Source: Planctomycetota bacterium
Lineage (GTDB): Bacteria > Planctomycetota > Planctomycetia > Pirellulales > Pirellulaceae
NCBI GenBank assembly: GCA_018970165.1
Contig: JAGWWZ010000016.1
Location: forward strand, 1-42,820
Length of the DNA stretch: 42,820 nt
Direction: 5' to 3'
Shown piece by piece: positions 35,473 through 42,820 of this stretch. The translations under genes and the position numbers were made by a program. The notes below the pieces were generated by a model. That model had not been told where the DNA came from. It did not search any database and saw only the letters and a program-made list of their open reading frames with translations. The first letter of the stretch is position 1; every line of letters begins with the position of its first letter.

Positions 35473-37017
35473 ATGACGATTTGTAAATCGGCTTGGACGC
35501 ATCGCATTGTTCTAATTTTGAATTTGTGGGCCGGTGCTGTTGCATCCTTAGCAACGGCGGAAACCAAGCTCCCGAACATCTTTTCCGATGGCATGGTTCT
35601 GCAGCAAGGACAAGAGAACAAGGTCTGGGGACGCGACAACCCAGGCCAGGCCATCGCGATCTCGATCGGAGACCACAAGCTTTCAGCCACAGCAGATGCT
35701 GCAGGAAACTGGGAAGCGAAACTGCCATCACTCGCCGTTGGCGGTCCTCATACGCTGACCGTTATTGGCAGTTCGGAAAAAAAAGTCAGCGATGTTCTGG
35801 TCGGCGAGGTATGGATCTGCTCTGGGCAATCCAACATGCAGTGGACGATCAACGCCTCCAACGATCCCGACTTGGAAAGGCTCGCAGCTAATTTTCCGAA
35901 AATACGAATGATCAATTTTCCTCAAACCGGTTCGCAGGAGCCGATTTGGTCCCACGACGATCGCAAGTGGCAGGTTTGCACTCCTGAGACCGTCGGAGGT
36001 TTTTCGGCGGTCGGGTATTTCTTCGCCCGTCAACTTCATCAAACAACCGGCGTTCCCATCGGGATGATCAACAACGCTTGGGGTGGCTCGGCCTGCGAAG
36101 CTTGGATCAACCGGGATGTGCTCACTAGCAACACTCGCTTTCAGGGGTTGATGGATCGATGGAAGGGGACCGAGGCTCGCTATCTAGAAATGAGCACCCG
36201 GGGGGAACGCAACGAGCAGGAAGAAAAAGACTTCAAGAATATGGCCAACAATATGCGTGGCAATCAGCGGCCCGCAAACATCTATAACGGTGTTCTCAAG
36301 TCCCATATCGGATACGGGATCCGCGGTGCGATTTGGTATCAAGGGGAGTCTAACGCGGGCCGAGCCTATCAATATCGCGACCTATTCCCTCTGATGATTC
36401 AGAACTGGCGCAATGAATGGGGACAAGGGGATTTTCCGTTCTACTGGGTACAACTCGCTGACTTCAAAGCCGAGAAGACAGAACCCGGGGATAGCGATTG
36501 GGCAGAGCTTCGCGAAGCTCAAACCATGACCATGGACCGCCTCCCGAACACCGGACAAGCGGTCATCATCGATATCGGCGAAGGAAAAGATATTCACCCG
36601 ATGAACAAGGTGGACGTTGGGCGTCGATTAGCCCGGTGGGCGCTGGCCAAAGAGTACGGTATCCCGATCGAGTACCAAAGTCCACGCTATGCTTCCATGC
36701 AAGTCGACGGCGAGGGTGCCGACGGAACGGGTATCGTGTTGACCTTCAACCATATCCCCAACGGTTGGCGGCCTTTCGATGTCAATGAGCCAGTCGGGTT
36801 CACGATTGCTGGGGAAGACAAGAAATTCTATCCAGCGGAAGCCAAGATCCTCGATGGCGGGAAGATTCGCGTCTCGAGTTCCAAAGTTGCGAAACCCATC
36901 TCAGTGCGTTATGCATGGGCCGACAACCCGGTCTGCAACATGTACAGCCGAGCCGGTCTCCCGTTGACTCCATTTAGAACGGATGAATGGCCTGGAGTGA
37001 CCGCGGATAAGGAGTAG
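35473..37017 (+). CDS. Sialate O-acetylesterase family protein, exported (514 aa)
   Basis: A signal peptide (RIVLILNLWAGAVASLATAE) is followed by LPNIFSDGMVLQQGQENKVW, the usual opening of the family. The SGNH/GDSL-type catalytic serine lies in CSGQSNMQW (near residue 118). WYQGESNA and the oxyanion block NAWGGSACEAW are present, and the C-terminus keeps DIHPMNKVDVGRRLARWAL (the D-x-H pair). The enzyme removes O-acetyl groups from sialic acids or other acetylated sugars. Planctomycetes use many such esterases on algal polysaccharides. AGAGG lies 7 nt before the ATG. The gene follows the prepilin peptidase-like gene after 12 bp and probably belongs to the holA operon. Real substrate unknown. 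Confidence 0.93.
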   Translation: MTICKSAWTHRIVLILNLWAGAVASLATAETKLPNIFSDGMVLQQGQENKVWGRDNPGQAIAISIGDHKLSATADAAGNWEAKLPSLAVGGPHTLTVIGSSEKKVSDVLVGEVWICSGQSNMQWTINASNDPDLERLAANFPKIRMINFPQTGSQEPIWSHDDRKWQVCTPETVGGFSAVGYFFARQLHQTTGVPIGMINNAWGGSACEAWINRDVLTSNTRFQGLMDRWKGTEARYLEMSTRGERNEQEEKDFKNMANNMRGNQRPANIYNGVLKSHIGYGIRGAIWYQGESNAGRAYQYRDLFPLMIQNWRNEWGQGDFPFYWVQLADFKAEKTEPGDSDWAELREAQTMTMDRLPNTGQAVIIDIGEGKDIHPMNKVDVGRRLARWALAKEYGIPIEYQSPRYASMQVDGEGADGTGIVLTFNHIPNGWRPFDVNEPVGFTIAGEDKKFYPAEAKILDGGKIRVSSSKVAKPISVRYAWADNPVCNMYSRAGLPLTPFRTDEWPGVTADKE

Positions 37018-37089
37018 TTCCTGCCGCGGCCACTCGTCTGAAGTACTCGTCGAGAAGAGTATTACAAGCGGATGATTCGCAGGTGGAGA

Positions 37090-37917
37090 TTAGCGTCCGC
37101 GTGCGTCCCGCTTGCCCTGGGCTCGTTTTCCTTTACCTGAAACGTGGCCGGCGATCTTGTTGGTGCGGACTGCAATGGCAGTTCGCGTCGACTTGATCTT
37201 GCCAGCCAAACTCGTTTGCGCAGCGGGTGAGCCTTTGGCTTTGATCGCCTTGGGGGGCTTCTTGGTTGCTGGAGCAACGGAGTTTGAGGAAGCGGCCTGC
37301 GCGAGAGCGGCTGCCCGTTTCTTGCGTTGAGCGGCAAGCTTGGTTGCAGCAGCCGTCTTTGCCGCCGGTTTTTTCGTTGCGGTCTTCTTGGTTGCGGTCT
37401 TTTTGGTGGCAACTTTCTTCGCCGTCGCCGTCACTTTTGTTGGGGCCGGATCGGCAGTTGGAGTTGGGGTGGCAACAGGTGCTGTCCGAGCGGTTGCTGG
37501 CTTCGCCGAACGATTCAGCGATTGTTTGACATTGCTCAGTGCCTTGCGCGTCGAGCGGCGTTGGGACCGGGCTTCGATACTGCGGGTCTTGGAGGTTGGC
37601 TTCCCCGCGGCTGCAGCAGCGGGTGCGGTTGGTGCGGATTTGAGAGCCCCTTGGAATGTGCCCAAGGCCTCTTTGAACGCCTGATGCTTCTCATGGCTGC
37701 GAGAGTCGAGATTTGGGGATCCGCTCTTGCGGCTTTCGGTTCGACTCTGCGATCGCGAAAGATCCTGCCATTTGGAGACAAGCTTCTGCGCGTTTGAAGC
37801 GTGTTTCTTCAGATCGGCTTGCGACAGTTTCTCAACCGTTCCCGGTTGGCTGGCGAGGATAATCGCCCATTCCTTGGTGGTGCATAGTTCTCGGAGCTCT
37901 TGGGATGACAAAGCCAT
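37090..37917 (-). CDS. Histone H1-like Ala/Lys-rich protein (275 aa)
   Basis: Residues 1-90 form an ordered helical domain (LRELCTTKEWAIILASQPG; LKKHASNAQKLVSKWQDLSR). The rest is low complexity, rich in Ala, Lys, Thr, Pro, with the repeat VATKKTATKKTATKKPAAKT (about 165-190), as in bacterial histone H1-like proteins such as Hc1/Hc2. The pI must be very high. The start is ATG at 37917 with AGGA at 37929-37926, 8 nt upstream; a frame extending to 38139 would overlap the rhodanese gene. It sits 64 bp downstream of that gene, same strand. Likely DNA- or RNA-binding and nucleoid-associated; the ordered N-terminal domain may be a separate binding module. Confidence 0.82.
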   Translation of the reverse strand: MALSSQELRELCTTKEWAIILASQPGTVEKLSQADLKKHASNAQKLVSKWQDLSRSQSRTESRKSGSPNLDSRSHEKHQAFKEALGTFQGALKSAPTAPAAAAAGKPTSKTRSIEARSQRRSTRKALSNVKQSLNRSAKPATARTAPVATPTPTADPAPTKVTATAKKVATKKTATKKTATKKPAAKTAAATKLAAQRKKRAAALAQAASSNSVAPATKKPPKAIKAKGSPAAQTSLAGKIKSTRTAIAVRTNKIAGHVSGKGKRAQGKRDARGR

Positions 37918-37981
37918 AGGTGTATTCCTGGAAGGGGAAAGGTGTTGCACGACAACTGATTCCAAAGAGTACTTGCGTTGT

Positions 37982-39802
37982 CTACAGATCGCAACGGGAT
38001 GGTGGGCTACAAAATGCGACTCTCTGATGCGTGAGAGGATGACGGAACTCCAGCTTCCACGCGTGCAGATGCATGGTTTGATCCGGTTCCCATTCGGTCG
38101 CCATGCGGCTTGAGCCCCCGGACTCATACAACGGATCACCGATGACAGGATGCCCGAGCGCTGCCAGATGGAGTCGGATTTGGTGAGTGCGACCGGTCCA
38201 TGGCGATGCCTCGATGAGGGTCTGCTCGCCCTGTCGCTCGACGACTCGAAACTCGGTTTTTGCGCTCTGGCCGGATGGATTCAGTGCGCGGCCGCCGTTG
38301 GGAAGCGTTTCGTTTGCGATCGCCAACTCGCAGATCATTTCATCCCAATGCGGGTTTCCCTCGACCCAAGCCAAATAGGTTTTCTTGACAGTGCCCTCGG
38401 CAAACTGCTGCTGCAGTATCGATGCGAATTGGTACTTGCGAGTAAAGACAACCAGGCCGGTTGTCATTGCATCGATGCGATGGGCGGGGCGCAATTTTTC
38501 GGGATGGTAGGCGGCGAGCATGATCGCTTCGAGTGTGTTCTGCTGGTATCGTCCGGATGGATGCAGAGGCAACGGCGCCCCCTTGCTGACAACCACAATC
38601 GCTTCATCCTCGTAGAGCAAAACGATATTTGGATCGATAGAAGGCTCCGTGTAGTTTTCAATCTCATGCAAAAAACGTTCCCCCTCGCGCACGATGCGAT
38701 CGGCTTTTACATGTTCGGTTCGCCAAATTTTTTCTTTCGTTGCCGGGATTGAAAGCGAACCGGATTCGATCGCTTGCTTCCATTGCTCCTGTGTGTAGCC
38801 CGGGTAGATCGTCATCACGGCTTCGATCAGGGGCATACCGGCACAACGCTGAGGAATCGAAATCCATCGGCGATTGGTGTAGGGAATGCATCCTCGCTGC
38901 TGCTCGGCGATTCGCAGAATCACTTGTTGCCGAGAATCCAGGCGATCGGCGCGTTGCGATTCGGGAGGAACGTAACAGTAAGGGCATGAGATTCCCTCGC
39001 GATACATGGGTGACCGGTAATCGTCAGGCACGAGTGGATGCTTGCACGCATAACACTCGCGCATATCGGTCGGGGCGAGCGCGGGATCGAGAGCGACCCG
39101 TTGATCGAATACGAAACAATCACCCTCGTAATGCGACTGTTTGCATTCCTCGAAGTACTTGAGGATACCTCCATCGAGTTGATAGATCTGTTCGAATCCC
39201 AAGCCCTTCATGTAGGGACCGATCTTCTCACAGCGGATGCCGCCGGTGCAAAACATGACCACCGGCTTCTTCTTGATCTCGTCGGGGAGTTGAGCCGCTG
39301 CATCCGGAAACTCGCGAAACGTCTTGAGGTCCAAATCGATCGCACCGCGAAAGGTTCCCAATTCTACTTCGTAGTCGTTGCGAGTATCCAACAGCGCGAT
39401 ATCGCGGTTTTGATCGAGCCACGCCTTGAGTTCCTTCGGGGACAATTTGGGAGTGGCATTCTGAACAGGCTGAATATCACGGCACCCCACAGGAATGATC
39501 TCGCGCTTGATCTTGACCAGCATGCGATGAAAAGGCTGGTAGTCGGTCAAGCTCTCTTTGACTTGCAGCGTGTCCATACCTGGGATGGAGCGAATCTCTG
39601 CCAGCACGGCATCGACGGCTGCGCGGGAGCCAGCCAGGAACAGATTGATTCCTTCGCTGCTAAGAAGGACGGTCCCTTTGGTTTGCACCGTTCGACACAG
39701 GGATTTCAGTCGCTCGCGCCGCGTGCTGAGTTCCTCCGGATGGATCGGATGGAATCGGTAGGCAGCGACGTTGACCATTTCGAGCGTGCCGTTGGGCTGC
39801 AT
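37982..39802 (-). CDS. Fusion of TrhO-type tRNA uridine hydroxylase (rhodanese) and RluA-type pseudouridine synthase (606 aa)
   Basis: Residues 9-330 match TrhO (YceA): VNVAAYRFHP, GTVLLSSEGINLFLAG, the rhodanese domain LLDTRNDYEVELGTFRGA, active-site Cys in CTGGIRCEK, and a C-terminal zinc-like CYACKHPL...CPYC. Residues 330-606 are an RluA-like pseudouridine synthase with HRIDAMTTGLVVF (catalytic Asp), GTVKKTYLAWVEG, and PWTGRTHQIRLHLAALGHPV. An S4-like region lies near 355-400. The ATG at 39802 is used (GAGA 4 nt upstream); ATG at 39778 is also possible. A longer frame to 39916 would overlap tRNA-Leu. TrhO hydroxylates tRNA U34; RluA family members modify rRNA or tRNA. Two RNA uridine modifiers in one polypeptide is notable. 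Confidence 0.9.
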   Translation of the reverse strand: MQPNGTLEMVNVAAYRFHPIHPEELSTRRERLKSLCRTVQTKGTVLLSSEGINLFLAGSRAAVDAVLAEIRSIPGMDTLQVKESLTDYQPFHRMLVKIKREIIPVGCRDIQPVQNATPKLSPKELKAWLDQNRDIALLDTRNDYEVELGTFRGAIDLDLKTFREFPDAAAQLPDEIKKKPVVMFCTGGIRCEKIGPYMKGLGFEQIYQLDGGILKYFEECKQSHYEGDCFVFDQRVALDPALAPTDMRECYACKHPLVPDDYRSPMYREGISCPYCYVPPESQRADRLDSRQQVILRIAEQQRGCIPYTNRRWISIPQRCAGMPLIEAVMTIYPGYTQEQWKQAIESGSLSIPATKEKIWRTEHVKADRIVREGERFLHEIENYTEPSIDPNIVLLYEDEAIVVVSKGAPLPLHPSGRYQQNTLEAIMLAAYHPEKLRPAHRIDAMTTGLVVFTRKYQFASILQQQFAEGTVKKTYLAWVEGNPHWDEMICELAIANETLPNGGRALNPSGQSAKTEFRVVERQGEQTLIEASPWTGRTHQIRLHLAALGHPVIGDPLYESGGSSRMATEWEPDQTMHLHAWKLEFRHPLTHQRVAFCSPPSRCDL

Positions 39803-39852
39803 GGTTCTCGAATGGGGCCAGAAGGCCACCAGAATGGTCGCAGGAAGAAAAA

Positions 39853-39884
39853 AGTCGAACGAACAAAAAGTCGAACGAACAAAA
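39853..39884. repeat. Two 16-bp direct repeats downstream of tRNA-Leu
   Basis: agtcgaacgaacaaaa occurs twice head to tail at 39853-39868 and 39869-39884. On the minus strand they put several T-runs in the trailer just after the tRNA 3' end, which might act in termination or processing. Confidence 0.85.
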
Positions 39885-39889
39885 AAGAG

Positions 39890-39973
39890 TGCGGTCGAGA
39901 GGGCTCGAACCTCCAAGGTATTTCTACCACTAGCCCCTCAAGCTAGCGCGTCTGCCAATTTCGCCACGACCGC
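39890..39973 (-). tRNA. tRNA-Leu (anticodon GAG)
   Basis: The 84-nt sequence folds as a class II tRNA. The acceptor stem is GCGGTCG/CGACCGC with discriminator A. The D-arm contains TGGCGAAATTGGCAGACGC, and the anticodon stem CTAGC/GCTAG holds loop TTGAGGG with anticodon GAG. The variable arm is long (TGGTAGAAATACCTT), and the T-arm is GGAGG-TTCGAGC-CCTC. The CCA end is not encoded. It reads CUC/CUU leucine codons. The TrhO-RluA gene starts about 88 bp downstream on the same strand. Confidence 0.96.
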
Positions 39974-40220
39974 AGGGTGGGAGTCGGGTAGTTCACCCGG
40001 ACCGATTCGAGTGTAGAACCAAACCGCTGGCCGTCAAGTCCTGCGTGCCCAACCCTATCGGTTTCGGGGTGCCGTTCTCCCTTGCCTAATCGTTGTGTCT
40101 CCTCAATTCTATTGGTTTTTCGGTTCGATCATTCGCCTGGGTGGGAACAGACGACCGGAACCGTCCGAAAACGATTCCAATACGGTCGGGACTGCATGGA
40201 TTCCGCGGGGTGCTAATTCG

Positions 40221-40598
40221 ATGTCTTTGAATTCAATGTCGTTAAACCGGTTATTTGAGAATGGCCGACCTGGTCTTCGGCTGCACACTTGTTTGCCGAT
40301 CGGTGCGATTCTGTTTGTCGGTGCGATTCTGTTTGTCGGCGCGATGATCGTCTCCGAGCCTGCACTGGCGCAAGGACTGAGTACGTCGCACACATCGAGC
40401 AAGTCGTATGAATACCGAATCCTGAAACAACCGGACTCGAAGCAGACGGCCGAAAGCGTCCCACAGCCCGCTAAATCTCTGATCGTTGCCAAACCGGTGC
40501 AACCCTACTCCTACGGTTGGTTCGGAGCGAAATCGTCGATGCACTGGCATCGGCAATTTGGGAATCGTCGCGTCCACACTCAGTGGACACTCAAATAA
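40221..40598 (+). CDS. Small exported planctomycete protein (125 aa)
   Basis: The ATG at 40221 (or 40236) gives a signal peptide whose hydrophobic core contains a duplicated unit (IGAILFVGAILFVGAM) and ends at EPALAQG. The mature part is about 75 residues, with a C-terminal block rich in aromatic residues: PYSYGWFGAKSSMHWHRQFG, then RRVHTQWTLK. Similar Y-G-W-F-G / W-H endings occur in small planctomycete proteins. A frame extending to 40095 exists, but its N-terminus would bury the signal peptide. It precedes the kinase gene by 61 bp. No function is known. Confidence 0.68.
   Translation: MSLNSMSLNRLFENGRPGLRLHTCLPIGAILFVGAILFVGAMIVSEPALAQGLSTSHTSSKSYEYRILKQPDSKQTAESVPQPAKSLIVAKPVQPYSYGWFGAKSSMHWHRQFGNRRVHTQWTLK
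40303..40338. repeat. Two 18-bp tandem repeats in a signal peptide
   Basis: gtgcgattctgtttgtcg is present twice in a row and lengthens the hydrophobic core of the small exported protein by six residues. Confidence 0.9.
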
Positions 40599-40659
40599 TC
40601 GGTTTGCTCGGCTACAATTAGGACTTCGCTTCGCTAACTTCTGATAGTGCGAGTTCTCT

Positions 40660-42540
40660 GTGCCGTACGATTTTGAAACTATTGGACCCTATACGATCGT
40701 CGACATCCTGGGACAGGGTGGTATGGGAACGGTCTACAAGGGTGTCCATGCCAAATCGAAAGACACGGTGGCGATCAAGGTCATCTCAGCCGCCATCGCT
40801 CAGCACGCTCGCTTTCGCCGACGGTTTGATGCCGAGATCCAGACACTGTTGCGACTCAAGCATCCCAACATCGTTCAGTTGATCGGCTTCGGCGAAGAGA
40901 AGGGTTTACTCTTCTACTCGATGGAGTATGTCGATGGCGAGAATCTGCATCAAATGCTGAGGCGTGAAAAGAAGTTTTCGTGGGAGAGAGTTCTCGACTG
41001 GGGAATTGAGATCGGCAGTGCCCTCAAGCATGCCCATGACTTTGGAATCATCCACCGCGACTTGAAGCCCGCGAATCTAATGGTCAACACCGAGGGTCAC
41101 ATTAAGTTGACCGACTTTGGCATCGCAAAACTGTTCGGCGCTTCTGAAGATACGGTTCCTGGATCAGTTATTGGAACTGCGGACTTTATGTCTCCCGAGC
41201 AGGCTGAAGGGAAACCGGTTACGCTTCGCAGCGATCTGTATGCCCTCGGGGCCATTCTTTACACGGCGATTGCCGGTCGTACTCCCTTCAGCGGCAGTAA
41301 CGTACCCGAGGTACTGTTTAATGTTCGATATGGAAGCTTCACCCCTCTACACGAATTGGCCCCCAATACGCCGATCGAATTCTGCGATCTTATCGAAGAG
41401 TTGCTCAAGCGGGAGCCTGCACAGCGTCCGCCGACGACCATCGTCGTCAACAAGCGACTGCAGTCGCTCAAGATCGGGCTCGCGAAATTCGGTTCTATAT
41501 CGTCCGATCAATGTTCGATTTCGCAATCGGAACCCATGCTCACCGATGTCTCGGGTGACGTGACCAGCATCGATCTGAGCGATCATCCTTCGATTGCTGG
41601 AATGGGAAATGATCCGCAACGGACCCGTATATTGAAATCGGATAGCCCTCTGCTGCCATCGCAATCGGTCGTATCGAAGCAACCAGCAATTGCTGGCCCC
41701 CACGACGACACTCTCGCGGCCGCCGATGTCCCCGAACCCTCACTGACCGATTTCCCCAGCGGGATCGGACAAGCCAGAAGTACCAATTTCAAACAAGTTA
41801 CAGACTCCGATCGCGAACGGTCGGCTTTGGTGATCAGTTTGCCAGATGAACATGAGCAGTGGAGTTCATGGTGGGGCATCGGGGGCTTGGCTTTATTGCT
41901 ACTGGCCTGCTTGGCTGCTGGGTATTGGTTTTCTCGGCCCCCGAGTCCAGACTCACTCTATCGTCCGATCGCCGAGGCTTTGGCAAGCGAGGATCGAGAG
42001 ATGTTCGAGTCGCTTGAGGAGTCGGCGAAGCGTTTCGTCGAGTTGTATCCGGATGATGCTCGGGTTCCGGAGATCGTTGCTCAGTTGGATTCACTTCAAG
42101 TCGATCGAACGATTCGCCAGCTTCAACGACGCTCGCGGGGTCGATCCGCTTCTCAGTTGGATGCGATCGAACAGGCATTCGTCGATTGCTCGCGCGCTGT
42201 GGAGACCAATCCGGAACAGGCGAAGCGCAAGCTGGCCGCCTTGCTGACCGTGTTCCCCATAACGGAGCAAATGAGTCTGCGTCATAGGAGGTTGATCGCG
42301 GCAGCCGAACAGATGCTCAAGGGTTTGGGTGTAAGCGATCCCGAAGCGAGTGATCCCGAAGCGAGTGATCCACGTGCCGCAAACTCACTCGAAGAACAAA
42401 TGCGTTGGGCCGAAACCCATCTTTCCGGAGAAGAACGCAAAGCATGGTTGCAAAGCATGATCGAGCTTTACCAGGAAAAGCCATGGGCCAGGCAACTCGT
42501 GAAAGAGGCCAAGCAAATGATTGACCAATCAAATGGTTGA
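40660..42540 (+). CDS. PknB-like Ser/Thr protein kinase, membrane-anchored (626 aa)
   Basis: Residues 10-275 form a complete Hanks-type kinase: ILGQGGMGTVYKG, VAIKVI (catalytic Lys), HRDLKPANLMV, TDFGIAK and GTADFMSPEQ. After a Ser/Pro/Asp-rich linker a membrane helix (about 408-424, GGLALLLLACLAAGYWF) leads to a C-terminal domain of 200 residues that is helical and not PASTA-type. The start codon is GTG at 40660, immediately before the kinase fold. A 15-bp repeat near the 3' end adds SDPEA units. The gene lies 61 bp after the small exported protein gene and 153 bp before argB. It could phosphorylate ligands of the FHA proteins found in this window; targets are unknown. Confidence 0.94.
   Translation: MPYDFETIGPYTIVDILGQGGMGTVYKGVHAKSKDTVAIKVISAAIAQHARFRRRFDAEIQTLLRLKHPNIVQLIGFGEEKGLLFYSMEYVDGENLHQMLRREKKFSWERVLDWGIEIGSALKHAHDFGIIHRDLKPANLMVNTEGHIKLTDFGIAKLFGASEDTVPGSVIGTADFMSPEQAEGKPVTLRSDLYALGAILYTAIAGRTPFSGSNVPEVLFNVRYGSFTPLHELAPNTPIEFCDLIEELLKREPAQRPPTTIVVNKRLQSLKIGLAKFGSISSDQCSISQSEPMLTDVSGDVTSIDLSDHPSIAGMGNDPQRTRILKSDSPLLPSQSVVSKQPAIAGPHDDTLAAADVPEPSLTDFPSGIGQARSTNFKQVTDSDRERSALVISLPDEHEQWSSWWGIGGLALLLLACLAAGYWFSRPPSPDSLYRPIAEALASEDREMFESLEESAKRFVELYPDDARVPEIVAQLDSLQVDRTIRQLQRRSRGRSASQLDAIEQAFVDCSRAVETNPEQAKRKLAALLTVFPITEQMSLRHRRLIAAAEQMLKGLGVSDPEASDPEASDPRAANSLEEQMRWAETHLSGEERKAWLQSMIELYQEKPWARQLVKEAKQMIDQSNG
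42337..42366. repeat. Two 15-bp tandem repeats in the kinase gene
   Basis: gatcccgaagcgagt occurs twice in tandem and starts a third time, giving SDPEASDPEASDPRA in the extracytoplasmic part of the kinase. Confidence 0.9.
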
Positions 42541-42693
42541 CATTGGGGCTCAATGCCAACTACAATTCTGAGCTTCCAAACCGTCGCCCACTCGTCGCCG
42601 ACTCGCTCCAACGTGTCGGCGATTGTTATTTTGTGGACCTTTCATTTCGTCGCGGTGCCGACACCGTGATCCAGACCCAGCGGGAATGCCATT

Positions 42694-42820
42694 TTGAACG
42701 ACGAAGTCGAAGCTATCAACAAAGCAGACATCCTGATCGAAGCGATGGGTTGGATTCGACGATTCCGTGGCAAGACGACAGTGATCAAGCTCGGGGGTTC
42801 TTTGATGAACAACCCGGACG
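42694..42820 (+). CDS. argB: Acetylglutamate kinase, N-terminal part (runs off the window)
   Basis: The 42 visible codons read [19 protein letters not shown], then [18 protein letters not shown]. This is the N-terminal helix and the first Gly-rich strand (K-x-G-G) of the amino acid kinase fold, as in ArgB (typically [19 protein letters not shown]). The enzyme phosphorylates N-acetylglutamate in arginine synthesis. No in-frame ATG lies between an upstream TGA (42667-42669) and the helix, so TTG at 42694 is taken as the start, with GGGA about 8-10 nt upstream. Only the first part is present. Confidence is high for the family and moderate for the start. Confidence 0.88.
   Translation, partial: MNDEVEAINKADILIEAMGWIRRFRGKTTVIKLGGSLMNNPD

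Noticed and set aside
39038-39946. A 302-codon plus-strand frame
   Set aside because: It is antisense to the TrhO-RluA fusion, which has catalytic motifs in both halves, and it crosses the tRNA gene.

Overview
The window looks like a chromosomal segment of a planctomycete, probably of the Pirellulaceae. The signs are a giant repeat protein opening with the LEPR-x-x-L motif, several FHA and Hanks-type kinase genes, M50/HlyD export proteins, small exported proteins of planctomycete type, moderate GC, many TTG/GTG starts and 4-nt stop/start overlaps. No phage, transposase or CRISPR array is visible. All family assignments were made by eye from motifs, without database searches.

Layout. (1) 1-2867, minus: the N-terminal part of a giant beta-helix/adhesin-like protein that runs off the left edge and contains 693-bp repeats. 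(2) 3251-13000: a cluster resembling a reduced type VI secretion membrane module. It holds an FHA protein, a DotU(TssL)-IcmF(TssM N-terminal) fusion with a ruined P-loop, a lipoprotein, and a 1653-residue membrane-anchored protein with a caspase-like domain and a VWA domain. (3) 13068-20363: a minus-strand operon (GAF-HlyD protein, HlyD adaptor, M50 protease-HlyD fusion) divergent from a TolC-like outer-membrane factor, which together look like an envelope-spanning exporter. (4) 20379-24559: a second FHA protein with a possible DUF4123-like C-terminus, an exported protein with a 24-bp perfect palindrome in its coding region, and an FHA-GAF-sigma54 activator. (5) 24575-29738, minus: a coiled-coil membrane protein with a CxxC zinc motif, an acidic VWA membrane protein, and an ABC ATPase without a visible permease. 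(6) 29974-31622: a divergent protein kinase and a nitroreductase. (7) 31950-37017: a tight operon of holA, an exported protein, a prepilin-peptidase-like protein with apparently lost catalytic aspartates, and a sialate O-acetylesterase. (8) 37090-39973, minus: tRNA-Leu(GAG), a TrhO-pseudouridine synthase fusion, and a histone H1-like protein. (9) 40221-42820: a small exported protein, a PknB-like kinase, and the start of argB.

How the genes may work together. The left half concerns the envelope: phosphothreonine readers (FHA), a DotU/IcmF inner-membrane anchor, a pseudo-caspase/VWA scaffold and a TolC/HlyD/M50 exporter lie within about 20 kb, next to a giant surface-type protein. Whether these form one machine is inference. 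The most distinctive candidate for an undescribed system is 3251-13000, possibly with 20379-21530. The right half is mostly housekeeping (DNA polymerase III delta, tRNA and its modification, arginine biosynthesis) mixed with planctomycete accessory genes.
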